Assembly (NCBI GenBank): GCA_003952965.2 | Contig: CM025851.1 | Coordinates: forward strand, 28,112,936-28,176,935 | Reading direction: 5' to 3' | DNA: 64,000 nucleotides | Origin: Morella rubra | Lineage: Eukaryota; Streptophyta; Magnoliopsida; Fagales; Myricaceae | Shown: piece by piece, positions 1-12,911 of the stretch | Layout: every line of letters starts with the position of its first letter | Position numbering within the stretch: the stretch's first letter is position 1 | Notes under the pieces: generated by a model | The model's database searches: none | What the model saw: the letters and a program-made list of their open reading frames with translations, nothing else | What the model was told of the DNA's origin: nothing | Position numbers and translations under genes: made by a program

Positions 1-236
1 CTTTCCTCTTCTCCAAATTAGTCGAGAAAAAAAAAAACGACGACTGAATTAATACAGATCGAAATCGAAGTGCCATTAAAAATATAATAAAAAGATTAGT
101 ACTGAATTAATCAATTATATATGTTAATTTCTTGTGTTTTCATTTGGCTCCTAAAGTTTAATTATGATTAACCATATAATTAAGAGGATATTTTTGGGGT
201 GACATGTCGAAGAAGGCAAAGAAGAAAGACCACACA

Positions 237-244
237 TATAAAAG
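237..244 (+). promoter_or_regulatory. TATA box, probable promoter of the MIP1-like gene
   Basis: A TATAAAAG motif sits in a short GC-richer stretch. It is followed by a CT-rich leader around 460-505, typical of plant 5' untranslated regions. It is the only good TATA box upstream of the DUF547 gene on this strand. The coding start is 1.3 kb further on, so the leader would have to be long or spliced. Confidence 0.4.
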
Positions 245-1568
245 AGTGCGGGACAGCAGGAAGGGTTACGGATTAAAGAAGTAGAGGCGCGCGTTGGTTC
301 ATGATGACGCGGCAAAGAGGGTGTAGATCATAGTGGGTGAGCGTTTAGTTGCGTACGGCACCACATTGCGCTTAGCTAGCGGCATAGCTCCATCCACACT
401 TCAGTTCAGCCTTTTGGCAAAGCCAAAGGAATTCACCTTTCATTCACCCAGCTACCGGACATGCTCTCTCTTTAACTCTCTCCCTCTCTCTATCTCTCTG
501 CTTTTTTTAATCTTCAAATAATGAAGCGGTGGAAGAAACAGCCATAGAATAGATTCTAGAACCGGTTAGCCTCCATTTGTATTTGTGCACATGTACAATT
601 ACTTCCGCTTCGCTCGCGTAGCTCGAAACCTTGGCCATTTGTTGTCCGGGTATTCTTTGGTTTGCTTCGCTGTAAAGGAGGAATGCAGGCATTGTACTGG
701 TCGCCGATTATCAGTGTCATTTACTGCTCTGCTTAGGATGGCATTTAACTCGTTGAAGTTTCTGGGTGTTTTGATGGAAGTGAACTCTTTGATAAAAGTT
801 CTGATCTCCATTTAAAGCAAAATTCAATACGGGTAGGAATGTCGTGCTCTGAATTTGTTTCTTTCTCATTGTTTGCTATTGTTGATGCGGTTATCGGCAA
901 GGTGCTGAATTGGGTTTTGCAGATTTTACAGATTTCAAAGATGAATACCAGAGTCAGGACTGCGCTCCAGTCTATGAAAGCACCACTGAAGCATGAAAAA
1001 GTAATCAGACTAACATCCTTGTGTTCATAGTGAAAAGTGAAAACTGTGAACTGGTACCTTCGGTGAAAAACGGTGTCCAATTTCTACTGTATAAAGTTCT
1101 AAACCTTGAAGTGCGTAATCATTCACAGATATGGGGTCACTGTTTTCACCTGAAAATATGGCTTCCTTTTCAAGAGGCTCCTGAAACTCATGGCTCCCAG
1201 GAATCTCGCAAAAAGTATAAATCTTAGATGGGAATCCGAGAAGGGTGTTTTTATTCAAGTAATTATAGCTTGTTATTGAAATTATATAACTGGGCTATTG
1301 AATCTCTTTCCCTCGTACCATTTTCCAAAATAAATAACCTTTTTGTATTCCTTGTTTCGTGAGACTCGTATTCATCCACCACAGGCCGTAAAAGTTGGCT
1401 TCTTTGATCAGGGTCCTAGATTTCTATATGTGTCGTGTTCTTTCCTTTCCCTTTACTTCCCAATCTTCTTTTGATTTCTTTATTACTATTCTCTCAGCCT
1501 GTTGCATTCCTTTCTTGTGGAAGTTGATTGTTGTTTATATTATTTATTTTTAAAAGAAGAAGCAGGAT
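245..1568 (+). other. Leader region of the MIP1-like gene, no coding sequence recognised
   Basis: No frame in this stretch resembles a known protein. It holds a CT-rich tract near 460-505 and T-rich, intron-like sequence before 1560. The most likely reading is 5' untranslated exon(s) plus an intron. An acceptor-like AG lies just before the proposed start (around 1565), so a short upstream coding exon cannot be excluded. Confidence 0.35.
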
Positions 1569-4500
1569 ATGCAGGGGAGCAAGGTACATGATGCTGCAAA
1601 AGCAAACACGACCCAACGAGCCTCCAGCAAAGAAAGAAAAATTGCTTTGCAGCAAGATGTATGAATACGGTTTCTCACAGATCGTTTCTGGCCTTTTTTG
1701 TTTCTGGGTGTCATTCTTTTTCTGTCGTTTGGATAATTCAGTTCGGAATTTTGACTTTCAGGTTGATAAGCTCAAGAAAAAGCTTAGACACGAAGAGAAC
1801 GTTCACAGAGCTTTGGAGAGAGCTTTCACCAGACCTTTGGGAGCTCTACCACGTCTCCCCCCTTATCTCCCTCCTTATGTCAGTAAATTCACAACCTCTT
1901 CGACTATTTACTTCATATTTATTTTATTTTGATGGATTTGCTTAACATATTAGTCAATTCAAGTGAATTAGTTCACTAATAGCGAGAAGCAAAGCTCTTA
2001 GTGGCAACATTATAGTTCAAGTGAGTAGTGAGAACGATTAATGAACTGAACTGGTAGTTTTGATGGTAGAGGACGGAGAAAGCAACAGAGTCTTTACATT
2101 GTACTCAATGGTTTGTCTAAACATTTTCCTATTTCGGCATTGATCAAATTTTGACTTTTATAGATTCTGGAGCTTCTTGCCGAGGTGGCTGTGTTGGAAG
2201 AAGAAGTGGTTCGGCTTGAACAAGAAGTAGTGCATTTTAGACAGGGCCTGTATCAGGAAGCTGTCTACATATCATCCTCAAAGAGGAGCATAGAGATTTC
2301 AGCTGATTCATATCCCCCGTACCCGGCAAAGAATCACAAACCAGAGCGACACAAGTTTTCAGCTCAACATGTAGGTGATTCTGCAGCATTCACAAGGAGG
2401 CTTAAACCATCTATTTCTGGTAGGCTTTCAGCTAAACTCAATCTAGAAATGCATTGGCATTAGGAACTTGCACGCTTTCTGCAATTCTGCTCTGAGATAT
2501 TTGTCCTCTTCTTCATTCCCAGATGATGGGCGGGGAAAAGAGGACCAATCATGTACTAGGTCGACAAAGAACCAAAAGGTATTCTCCATCTATAAATCCC
2601 ACACAACAGAAACCCCAGTTCAGAGACCTCTCCTAAGCCTTAGATCAGCAGAGAAGCACAGAGGTCATCAGACTTTGCAGGTACCAATTAGTCACTCGTT
2701 TCCAATTAGTCTTGTTTTCCCCTTTCTATTGAAGTTTTCTTTTCTTTCTTTAATTTTTATACGGGGAGGAAGGGGGTTGTGTACTCCTTTATAGCCTGTG
2801 AAATGAATATCGGTTCTCAAATTTCCAGCTAGAATGTGGACTAAAAGACCAAGCAAGTCTAGAAGCAAGAAACGCTGACGAGAGACCATCAGGAGATGAT
2901 AGCCCGAACAAACTTTCTGAAAATATTCTGAAGTGCTTATCAAGCATTCTCCTAAGAATGAGTTCGACAAAGAGTAGAGGTAGTGCAGAGAATCTACACT
3001 CCTCATCGACCTTAGCAACTCGAGAAAGCAGTGAAGAGACAAATTACCAGGACCCGTATGATATCTGTTTAGAATTTGGAAACAGAGATATTGGTCCTTA
3101 TGAGAAACTATGTCACATTGAAGCTGGCTCAATGAATCCAAACCGAACAGCAAATTCTTTGTTTTTACTTCGTAGATTAAAGTAAGTTGTCTGTTTTTGA
3201 CATCATTAGTTACTTTCTCGCTTTATGCATGACATCTGTAAATAAACTAGGAGTCGCACTAAATCTATTTTGTGAATTTTCAGAATCCTCCTTCGGAAAC
3301 TTGCCTCTGTCAACTTGCAAAGCCTCATCCATCAGGAGAAGCTAGCATTCTGGATCAACGTTTACAATTCCTGCATGATGAATGTATGTTACCTCTCCAC
3401 AGACATAAGTTCCAATATTTCAGCTGTTCTGTTGAGTGATTATATCAAGATCCAAATGGATGTCGGTTGTCCATATTTTTTTTGCTGAAACCGATGGTTT
3501 TTGTTCTATACTTCCTTTTTTCTGTCCCCTTGCCAAGTGCAAAGTAAGAGCCATTCACTGTACTACATTGCTGCAGGCGTTCCTGGAACACGGCATACCA
3601 GAGAGTCCTGAGATGGTTGTTGCTTCTATGCAAAAGGTACACAGTATTAGTATCAAATGTTTGAAGGAATCTATTTAAAATTGACTTGGATGCAAACCAA
3701 CTCCTAGATATTAACTCTGGATCCACATCGGCATTTATTTATGCATTTCCATTTCTTGACTCAGGCAACAATCAATGTGGGTGGATACTTGCTAAATGCA
3801 ATAACTATAGAACATTTCATCCTGAGATTGCCCTACCACTCAAAATACGTAAGTAGTGTCCATCTCATGCCAGTCACGGGACTTCTCCAGCTGAAAAATA
3901 AAAATTCTTTCTTCAAATTTCTTACTTTTCATCCCTCAGACATTTGCAAAGGGTGGAAAAAGCGATGAGAAGACAGCGAGAAGCACATTTGGATTGGAGT
4001 TTTCTGAACCGCTGGTGACATTTGCTCTGTCCTGTGGAAGCTGGTCCTCCCCTGCTGTACGTTCATACATAAAGTAGTTAGTTTTGGTTCATATGCTGCC
4101 CTTAGTCCCGCATCCATTAAGAGAACATTAAGTTAAGCTCTTCAGTGGTCCCAAGATCAATAAAACTCTACGGTTAATAAAATATTCCAAGTACACTAGG
4201 TTATATCTAGAAGCACAGCTTAATCTGCTGCAAATTTTTCTTACAATGCGCTTTAACGAGTTGATGATAGTTAATTATATAAATAATTGCTCTTGGTCTC
4301 TGTCTTGGTAACTTCGATGAACAATCTAGGTTGTTCCTGGCACTCATCAATTTCTTTATCAGTGTCTTGGGGGTTCCATGCAGTGCTGCCATTACTGATT
4401 TTATGACTCTTCCATATGAAGGTGAGAGTATACACAGCATCTCAGGTTGAGAACGAACTGGAAGTGGCTAAAAGAGACTACTTACAGGCTGCCATTGGAA

Positions 4501-4724
4501 TTTCAACCACGAAGTTTGCTATCCCGAAACTGTTGGATTGGTACTTACTCGACTTCGCAAAGGACTTGGAATCATTGCTTGATTGGATCTGCCTCCAGTT
4601 ACCAGGTGAACTTGCAAAAGAAGCAATTAAGTGCCTTGAGAAAGGCAAAAAGGAACCTCTTTCACAGTTTGTCCAAGTTATGCCATATGACTTCAGTTTT
4701 AGGTACCTTTTATACTCGCAATAA
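1569..4724 (+). CDS. Ternary complex factor MIP1-like protein, leucine zipper plus DUF547
   Basis: Ten exons: 1569-1658, 1762-1878, 2164-2419, 2523-2680, 2829-3181, 3284-3383, 3577-3636, 3765-3848, 3940-4056 and 4422-4724. All have GT-AG borders and consistent phase, giving 545 residues. The N-terminus is a charged coiled coil ([20 protein letters not shown], then LPPYLPPY and [20 protein letters not shown]), the MIP1 leucine-zipper region at about residues 20-105. A variable serine-rich middle follows. The DUF547 domain spans roughly 335-455 ([43 protein letters not shown]). The C-terminus ends in the family-typical YDFSFRYLL. Named family members were found as partners of MADS-type ternary complex factors; biochemical activity is unknown. 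The start is the first ATG that reads into the coiled coil, and an additional upstream exon is possible. Confidence 0.88.
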
Positions 4725-7275
4725 AAATTTTGCTTCAATTGAGATTTCATTACGAGGGGGGCTTTAAGCCCTTAATTGGTTAGAATTTTCTTGTAAAAAG
4801 CTATAGAATGGATGTGAAATCTAGGTTGTATATGGCATCCTTGTAAGTATTTTTGGGGTTGAATGGTAGCAAAATTCTTTCCTGACTGGAGGTTCTGCAC
4901 GTAAAAGATTTAATATATCAGATAAAGAGTAATTTCTTAAGCCGAATCTTTTGGCTCTTCCTGTCGGTGTGAAGTCTGGTTACTTGCCCTGTTGAACTAG
5001 GCCCATAAAAGTTTTGTATTATGTCCAAGTCAGGTGAGACGAATCTTGGAACTCCTTTAGATAGTATGGCTCCTGATTACTTTCTACACAATTGAAAGAT
5101 GACCACCTATATCGAAACAAAGCCAGTGATAAGAAGACTATTAGCTGTGCACAGTGACAGACCATTACTTCTCCCTCTGGCATGACGGTGGACATTTGCG
5201 CACTCCACACTACTAAGAAGAAGGAAAAAAAGGATAAGGTTTCCATATGAAGTTATCCAACTCCACCGTTCAAAGAAAGCCAGCTAATGCAGAAATTCCC
5301 TCGGTCATGGTGTATATTCTGACTTACTGGCCTGTGGTCCAAAGATACTGAGCCATTCCATTTCTGGGAAAGCATGCCTTTAATAGGGTGATGCAAATAA
5401 ATCTCCATATCTCCATAAAAGAGGAAAGAACTTCCAAATGAAATGATTTTAGACCTGTCACTTTGATTTTCACACTGGAAATATGACACAACAACACAGA
5501 AACCAAATCAAGCTTTTATCTGATACCACGTTCTTGAGCTGTAACCTAAATCATCTGTAAATTAAGACAATCCATCGAACTACTTTTCATGGTCTCAACT
5601 TGATTCAAGAAAGTTTGGGGTTGTGACTTTATGAAAAGCACCCTAGAGGAGGTTTCCTGGCCCAAGTTGATGAGGGGACGTAAGTCTCTGGCCTACCTTA
5701 GCACTTACATCTGGTGTTGCTGAGTCTGTGGCAGGTTTTTGTGCATGTATGTAAAGTCCTTTTTGTTCTTTATGCAGATATTTATTTATACTGAACAGAA
5801 AAATACAAGGAAAAAAGCACGAACAAAATCACCATGATAGATGGGAGGCTACAATTTCTGTGCCTCTCGAGAAATGCAATAATGCAATGGAAATACTAAT
5901 CTAAGCCACACAAATTCACCATAAAGTTTGTGCTCTCACCATACCCGCCGTCCCCGCTTTGCTTTTGCTTCCCACTTCGTTACTCTCACCAACATCCCAT
6001 AAGGCCAGAACTGTTCATATGATCTTAGTTTCCCCATCCTACAGAGTCAAGGCTACCCACCCTTGTCTTTCTTTGTCTGCTTAATTGATGGATCCTCTCC
6101 AATTATTTTGCCCCATCCTAACCCGGAATCCTCCCCAATTATTTTGCCCCTTCACACACGCCCAAGGCTACCCTTCTTTTTCTTTCCCTACATGGAATTG
6201 ATATTCTTTTTTGTTTTTTTATTTTCTTTCCTTTCCCAATGCGACCTTACGCCATTTATTTCGGTAATCAAAATGTGCTCTTTACACCCAAAAGAAGCTC
6301 ATGACTTGTTTGCCACAATGCCCAGATCAAAACCCTCAATATCTGTTGTACGATATTAATAAACAATAACTGACGTTTCAACAGCTCCCTAAGATAGATC
6401 GATCCTGATACGAGTAGCTAAATGGAACTTTCATAAATCCCCTTAACCAACACTTATTTTGTGTACTGTCTATCTAAGGCGTTATGCAAATAACTGAGGC
6501 TATAACTTGTGTAGTTAAAACTAAACCAGGCCCATTGGCAAGCTCTACATTTTCACCCAACAAAAACAAGGTAGCTTCCTAGGCTACAGAAAAATTATTC
6601 ACAGGAGTGGTCCGCACGCACTGTTCGCTTAAACGAAATGGGCTAACTCTAGCAGCTACGCCTACGCAGTAGCAAAGAAGAACACGCTTTTCCTGGTTAG
6701 AAGGATGACAAATGATGGGCCCAGGCTATGCGTGGCCCGTTCTCAAAAGCACCTACTTTTGAGCCATAACCACTCCCGACGAAAGCCTATAGGGGCGGTT
6801 TTTGTTATAACCCAGAACCGCCGCAAAAAAAAACTAATGCATCTAAATGTGGGGTCCAGTTCTAGAACAGTTAACCTGTAAACTAACCAGTGGTTTGATT
6901 TAATTAGGAAGTTGCAGGTTGTTTTTCCATTAAGTAGTGGCTGCTTAATTAATGCAGAAATTCAAGTACTTCTACTAGCAGGTGTGATCTCGTGTTTCTA
7001 GATGGTCTTAATTGCCGGTGGCACGTCGTGGGGGAGTTTTAAATAGGGAGACCCTCGGGGAGGATAAGAACAAACAGAGAAAACTTTTTATTTTATGCAG
7101 GATTCTGTATATTTATTTAACTAGCAAGATATGGTTGCCGGACAAAAGCTCTTTCGGCGAGACAATTCAGTACATCGTTTTATAAATGGCCTGGTCCGAT
7201 GTTTTCATGTGCCGTGTTGATGGTCGAGGCAAGCTTAGACATGAAAGACTCCTCGGAATAATGCACGCTGGGCTC

Positions 7276-7524
7276 TAGGGGTGGGTAAAGTCCGGTTCGA
7301 GTTGGTTAGTATCTTTTGAGCCGGGTCGGGTTACAAGAGAAAAGCATTAGAAAGGAGTAAAAAAGTGTTGTTCCATTATAGGTATAAGAGAAAATAAAAA
7401 AAAAATATGTTAGAAACTCAATCTCAATTTTTCTCAAGTTTATGATTCAAAAACCTGAAGTCGATTTGTTCTAGTTGAGCGGGGTCTGTTCCGGATCGGG
7501 AGGTGGGGTCAGCAGATTTTTACC
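7276..7524. mobile_element. Possible degenerate hAT-like non-autonomous element
   Basis: The left side begins TAGGGGTGGGTAAA followed by GTCCGGTTCG. The right side has GGATCGGGAGGTGGGGTC and CAGCAGATTTTTACC. This resembles the ends of small plant hAT elements (TAGGGGTG with CGG-rich subterminal sequence). No target duplication could be recognised, and no transposase is present. Confidence 0.3.
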
Positions 7525-8319
7525 ATTATAATAACTGGGTTTTTTTCAACATTTTATCTTTAATATATCAAAACTCTCAATTAGGGGTTGTGTATTCTAT
7601 TTAGATACTCAGAAAACATTAGCGAAAGAGGTGTTTAAGAATTGATAATGATACTTGAACATAATGATACCTTATTTTTAAAGACATTCTTTAAAAAAAA
7701 TAAAAACAAGAACTGAACAGACTTCCAAATACAGGCATTGGTAAAATTGGTGAAAAATGCAAGTACTTCTGGGCCGGCCATTGCAACCTTAGCCCAGGCC
7801 AGCTGTTTTGTGAGCCGAGCCGAATGTCTTTATTCAACACTAAACACATTTATGCTCAAATCCAATGTGGACAGAGGCATTGAAAAAAAGGGTTTTCTCT
7901 AAAAATTCGGCAAAAAAATATGGAGATCTAATTGTTTGATGCACAAGCATGCTTGACGAGAGTGGTGACGCAGAGAGACGACACTCTAGAAGCTGGGGAA
8001 TCCGGTCGTTTTCACAAAAATAAAAATAAAAACAAAAACAAAAACAAAGAGTCGCAGGCCGCTGTTCTTCGCGAGCCAGAGTTTTGATTATAGCCTCGTA
8101 ATACCAAACGTACCTAAAATATTTGATTATTTTAACCGCCCCCATGCGTAAACGAAAGTCTAAACAGTCTAGAAGTGAAGGAATAAGTCAATCTTGAATC
8201 TAAGCACATGGCTTTAGCCATGTGTGCCTGCATCATGGCTGAGCAAACATATTTAGGAATTATTATGGAAAAACTTCGTTAATGTCCAAAACCCAGAAAA
8301 GTAAAATAAAAATTAGGGT

Positions 8320-8781
8320 TAATTACACTTTACACCCACTTGGTTTGGGATTTAATACTTTGCATTCCATTTTTTTAATTTTGAGTCATTCCAATCTCGT
8401 TATGAGGAGTTTTGACACTTTGCACTCCCGTAAATTTGTTTATTATTTTGAATGGAAAAGTCAATCACGTGCAAAACGCATGCCTGATTTTTTTAGTACA
8501 AAGTGTCTCAAAAATAAAAGCATGGGGTGTAAAGTGTCAGAGTTTCCTAAACCACGTAAGTGTAAAATGTAATTAAGCTTTTTTGAATATTAGGGCCAAA
8601 ATAGACAAGCCAGACACATGTAAAACAAGTGACTGAATTTTTAATTTGAAATAACGGATAATAGACAGCAGAGTGCAAATTGAAGGAAATCCAAACCACA
8701 TGAGTGAAATGTCTCAAAATTAAAAAAACAGGGTGCAAAGTGTTATAACCTTCAAATCATATGGATGCAAAGTATAATTAA
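8320..8781. mobile_element. MITE-like element with long inverted termini
   Basis: The left arm starts TTAATTACACTTTACACCC and continues with TTTGCATTCC. The right arm, read on the other strand, starts TTAATTATACTTTGCATCC and continues with CACTTTGCACCC. The two arms pair imperfectly over roughly 80-100 bases (both also share TTTTTTTAATTTTGAGNCATT). There is no coding capacity. A second, diverged member of the same family lies at 24384-24748, which supports an interspersed repeat. Confidence 0.55.
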
Positions 8782-9625
8782 ATAATAAAAAAAGTACAGA
8801 ATGACCCCATTTATAAATTTGAAAAAAGGCGGAGAAATTATCTAGAAGATTACTAAAATTAGGGTAAGAATAAAAACAAATCATCTTACTCTCTTGTTAG
8901 AGGAACGCAAATCCCTCCCTCCCTCCATCCAAAGTTATGGGTGACCATGACCAATAATCTTAATAGTTTTCTCTTTCAAGGAAACTTCTTTTAACAAGGT
9001 TTACCTTCCAATGAATAGCTAACTTCCTTCACGTTTTCCACGTCTTGCTTGTCGAAGGATCCTCCACAACATCCTAGAAATGCTCCCCACGTTTATCTTT
9101 TTATTCACGTCTACTTGCTTGCGGTTGCGGGACTTTAATTATGCTCCAAACTAATGCTCATAATTTAATTTGATGCAAGAAGGATTTCATTAAATAAGTT
9201 GTGTTACATATTTTTAAATATTTCGTTAACTTTTAGAAAAAATTGCAGTATGCGCAAATATCAAAATAATAAATATTTTTTTTTATGGCTAGATAATATC
9301 AATTGAACCTTAAGTATTTCTCAGATGACTCCGTTGATTGTGCCTCCAACCTCAATCAAAATCTCTAGTTTGGTGAGCACGGAAAAGGTGATGACATCCC
9401 TTACGATACACCTCCTCTTCCCCTTAAGGGGATATTCGCATGGCTTGCAAACTTGCATCACTTTCATGGAAAATCGGTCCTTGGCGGGACCCCCTCAGGC
9501 TAAACTGTTCCATCTCTTTTATTCTCCATATATACTATATATATAATATATAGATCCGAAAGAGACAATTATCTGGAAAAAAAGTATTAAAAGGCTGCTA
9601 AACTATGACTCAAAACGGTCAGCAA

Positions 9626-9678
9626 TCTCTGCCTCTGCCTCTGCCTCTGCCTCAGCCTCCCTCACTCTCTCTCTCTAT
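9626..9678 (+). repeat. CTCTGC hexamer repeat and CT tract
   Basis: Four or more copies of the hexamer CTCTGC run into a CTCTCT tract, just upstream of the TATA box of the DUF1645 gene. Pyrimidine-rich patches of this kind are common in plant core promoters. Confidence 0.8.
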
Positions 9679-9707
9679 GCCCTTCTCCTCTCCTTCCTAT
9701 CTGCCTT

Positions 9708-9713
9708 TATATA
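9708..9713 (+). promoter_or_regulatory. TATA box of the DUF1645 gene
   Basis: TTTATATACA lies about 105 bases before the ATG at 9815. A CT-rich tract is immediately upstream. Position and context fit a plant TATA promoter with a leader of about 70 bases. Confidence 0.55.
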
Positions 9714-9814
9714 CAGGTGTTTCTACGATACTCCTTTAAAGCCTGTCCCTGCTTCTCCACCAAACTCCCAACCAACCAAAGAGGAAAACTTTGGCTCTTG
9801 GTAACGTTACAGAG

Positions 9815-10861
9815 ATGGAGTTGGCGATACCGGCGTCTAACATGGATTTCGATTTCAACCATTCGCGACCTTCTTCCCCCAGCATGAGCACTCCTTCTAC
9901 TCCTAAACGTTTTGGTAACTGTTTCTTCAGTGCTCCCACCAGTCCAACCCGCACCTCCGAGTTCTACAGAGACTACAACGAGTTTTCGATGATGAATGAT
10001 CGCCGTGAAAGCAGAGGGAGTGCGCCTTCTTCTAAATCATCCGAGAAAAGTGACACCCGGGAGGGGGATGATAATTTCGCGTTTGATGTTTCTGAACAAT
10101 TGGAGAGGACCTCTGTCTCAGCCGACGAGCTCTTTGATGGTGGCAAACTCCGCCCTTTCAAGCCTCCACCTCGGTTGCAACTCGGCAGAAAGGTGGGCGT
10201 ATCCTACACAACCCCGAACAGCCCACTTTTGTCTCCCAAGTCCCCCAGATCTCCAATATCACAAGCTAAGAAGTCAATTCTGGGTGCCTTTTCTCCTAGA
10301 GGAAAGAAAGAGAACGCTCCCAAGAAAACAGAGAATGAAAGAGGAAGAGAACGAAGTCCAGTCATGTCATCTGCAAAGTCTGGCCGCAGAGCGACAAGGT
10401 CAGTCTCTCCATTCAGGGTTTCCGAATTTCCATGGGAGGAAGAAGAAGAGACGCAGCAAAGCACCAAACAACAACCGACACTTAATTCAAAGCCTTCAGT
10501 TTCTTCTTCGTCAAAGAGTTGTAAGAAATGGAGCCTGAAGGACTTTCTTTTATTTCGGAGCGCATCGGAAGGGCGAGCAACAGACAAAGATCCTTTCCGG
10601 AAGTACTCAGCTTTGTACAAGAAGCCTGAAGAACTTAAGAACTCGAGCTTCCGGTCCACCGACAGTTCTGGTCCAGTGATCAGACCGAGAAGGGGACCAG
10701 TTTCGGCGCACGAGATGCATTACACCGTGAACAAAGCGGTGTCGGAAGACTTGAAGAAGAAAACTTTCCTGCCATACAAACAGGGGATTCTAGGCCGACT
10801 GGCTTTCAATCCGGCCGTCCATGCACTCGCCAATGGCTTTGGGTCGCTTGCACGCTCATGA
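9815..10861 (+). CDS. DUF1645 family protein
   Basis: An intronless frame of 348 residues. The frame is open back to 9791, but that codon is TTG; the first ATG at 9815 gives the family-like start MELAIPASNMDFDFNHSRPS. Serine/proline-rich motifs follow (SSPSMSTPSTPKRFG, FSAPTSPTR, EFYRDYNEF). The middle is low-complexity and basic, with SP repeats. The conserved C-terminal block reads KKWSLKDFLLFRSASEGRA, FRKYSALYKK and HEMHYTVNKAVSEDLKKKTF, then LPYKQGILGRLAF. This arrangement is the plant DUF1645 family; a rice member affects grain length and stress tolerance. The protein is probably nuclear or cytosolic and disordered, with many potential phosphorylation sites. No enzymatic motif is visible. 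Confidence 0.9.
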   Translation: MELAIPASNMDFDFNHSRPSSPSMSTPSTPKRFGNCFFSAPTSPTRTSEFYRDYNEFSMMNDRRESRGSAPSSKSSEKSDTREGDDNFAFDVSEQLERTSVSADELFDGGKLRPFKPPPRLQLGRKVGVSYTTPNSPLLSPKSPRSPISQAKKSILGAFSPRGKKENAPKKTENERGRERSPVMSSAKSGRRATRSVSPFRVSEFPWEEEEETQQSTKQQPTLNSKPSVSSSSKSCKKWSLKDFLLFRSASEGRATDKDPFRKYSALYKKPEELKNSSFRSTDSSGPVIRPRRGPVSAHEMHYTVNKAVSEDLKKKTFLPYKQGILGRLAFNPAVHALANGFGSLARS

Positions 10862-12911
10862 ATCTAGATAGATTGTCGAGAATAATTCTCTATTTTTTGT
10901 TGTAAAGATATTAATTTTTTACTCTCTGTAGAATCTCAGACGAAGAACCAAATTTTTTCTTCGTAAATGCAAGTATGCTGAGGACAAAAGAAAGAATTAG
11001 CATATTTTGTTCTCGATTTCAAGCTTCCGATCTGCTCTTACTTTTCATAAACAGTGTCTGAGTTTTAAATTTTAGAACACTTCCTACAGAATATTTACTT
11101 TTGAATCCCTTACACCGAAGATAGTACAGGACTAGCCCCTAAGGCCTTGGACTGTCCTATCGCACGTTTTATGTCGTAAAATGTTACCGGAACAATCCTT
11201 ATACCCTCTCATAAGTTTTTGAGGAAATTACATTTTAGGCTAAATTTTAAACCCCCTCACTATTTTGGTAATTTGGGTATGTGTACTGTGCAAACTTCCT
11301 GGTAATTTGGATTGCAATGTGTCTAACTTGCTGGTTTGGTATACAAATTGCAAAATGTGTTGTAATTAGAGAGAGCTTATATTTGGTTAGTGTTTTCAAA
11401 AACTTAGCTTTTTTTTTTTCGAAATTAATTTCTCATCCAAACATAATTTTTTCCCGCTTAAATTCTTTTCAATTCTCAATAATGTTTTCTTTCTAATCAT
11501 TAAGCTTGTTTTCTGTAACAAACATTGTACTTTTTTTCCTTTCTCCAAGGTAATACATTTCAAAAATTCTCTTTTTAAACATTTTTTTTCCTACCAATCC
11601 CACAATTTTCACAAAGTATCAAAAAAAAAAAACATCTGACCGCATACAACGTGGCTTGCCTAGGAAGCCAGAAAAGAAACTGCCAAGAAAATTAAAATAA
11701 AAGATGCTTCCAGAGATTATTTGATAAATAGGCGAACAAGGATAAGATTATGTGGTATCTTTTAGGTGCTTCATGCTTGGGCTACTTCAACCATCTAGAA
11801 AGTACATCTTTTTTCAACCATCTGTGGCAATTATCTAGAAAGTCATAACATGACACGTTGTTCAATCTTTGGAGATAATTAATGGTTACAACTAATATTT
11901 TCCTAAGGAAACTACCTGTTGCTTGCATAAGAGATAAGATGAAGTACTAGATCTAAAAGCTTCAATCAAACCGATTTTTGTTTTTTCTCCTTTCTGGACT
12001 TGTATTTAAATCATTTGAGTGTTTATTAAAAGATTTCTCGTTAGAACAAAAGCAATCAGTCCAAGACAAGAATTGTCAACTTTAGAAGTGGGAGGCAACA
12101 TCTGCAAAACGAAGTTGGATGACATAATGGCAATGCCCCACAAATAAGCCCCCAAGATTATAATAAAACCAAAGACTACCAAGTTGGTTCACCAAAAAAC
12201 AAAAACAACCAATCTTTGACACGGCCCTCGGTTAAGAAATTAAGACTACGCTAGAGACTTTACAATTTGCTAACAGCCAAACAAGGCATCAATTTGATAT
12301 GTTGTTAGGTTTCATCTCTAGAGAAAACATGCCAAACTGCATGCCCTGCTAGTTGCAACTCTAGATTTCAGCTGGTAAATTCATTAACAGGATGGGTACA
12401 TTCATTTGCAAGGGTTCTTTCTTATGCTTGCTTTAAATGTTAACAGCAATCAACATTTTAATTCAATTCCACATGCCCTACAATATCCTAGGAAAGAAAC
12501 CTTGCTGGATCTGCTAGCACAAATGAGGTTCTGCAGAATTGAAAATCTAGCAATTCTAAAAGATAACATGATATCTATAGGTCGTAAATCATACATTCAT
12601 GTTTTAGGAAATTCCAGCAATTCTAAAAGATAACATCGTATCGAAGGTCGTAAATCACATATTCTTGTTTCAGATTCCCTGAATTACTGGATATTCAGAT
12701 AAAGGTATTGCACATGCGTGTAGCCACTTTGTGAATGCCCAAAGCTTCAATAAGTTGATTTAGTCGAAACTTCAAGCAGATTACAAGGATATAGAACCAG
12801 CAAACTGATAGCTCTTTTCAGATTGCCAAATATTACACACAGCCAGTACGCTTATGAATATTAAAGCAAATCCTAGATATTCCGGAATGAGGTTCCTTTT
12901 TCACTAAGAGC
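10862..12911. other. Intergenic region with a small tandem duplication
   Basis: Two kb of AT-rich sequence between the convergent DUF1645 and S9 peptidase genes. No coding frame was recognised. Around 12547-12675 a segment of about 64 bases (AGCAATTCTAAAAGATAACAT ... GGTCGTAAATCA ... ATTC.TGTTT) occurs twice in tandem with a few differences. It lies in the 3' flank of the S9 gene, which reads in from the right. Confidence 0.45.

Larger units (their letters stand above)
4725..9707. other. Intergenic region, no gene recognised
   Basis: About 5 kb of AT-rich sequence between the MIP1-like and DUF1645 genes. No open frame resembles a known protein. It contains a short direct repeat near 6100-6155 (CCCCAATTATTTTGCCCC-like, twice), an A-rich simple repeat near 8016-8048, a possible hAT-like remnant (7276-7524) and a long-inverted-repeat element (8320-8781), which are listed separately. 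Confidence 0.5.

Noticed and set aside
9791..9814. Upstream extension of the DUF1645 protein
   Set aside because: The frame is open but begins at TTG; no ATG exists before 9815, and the family-like start is MELAIPASN.
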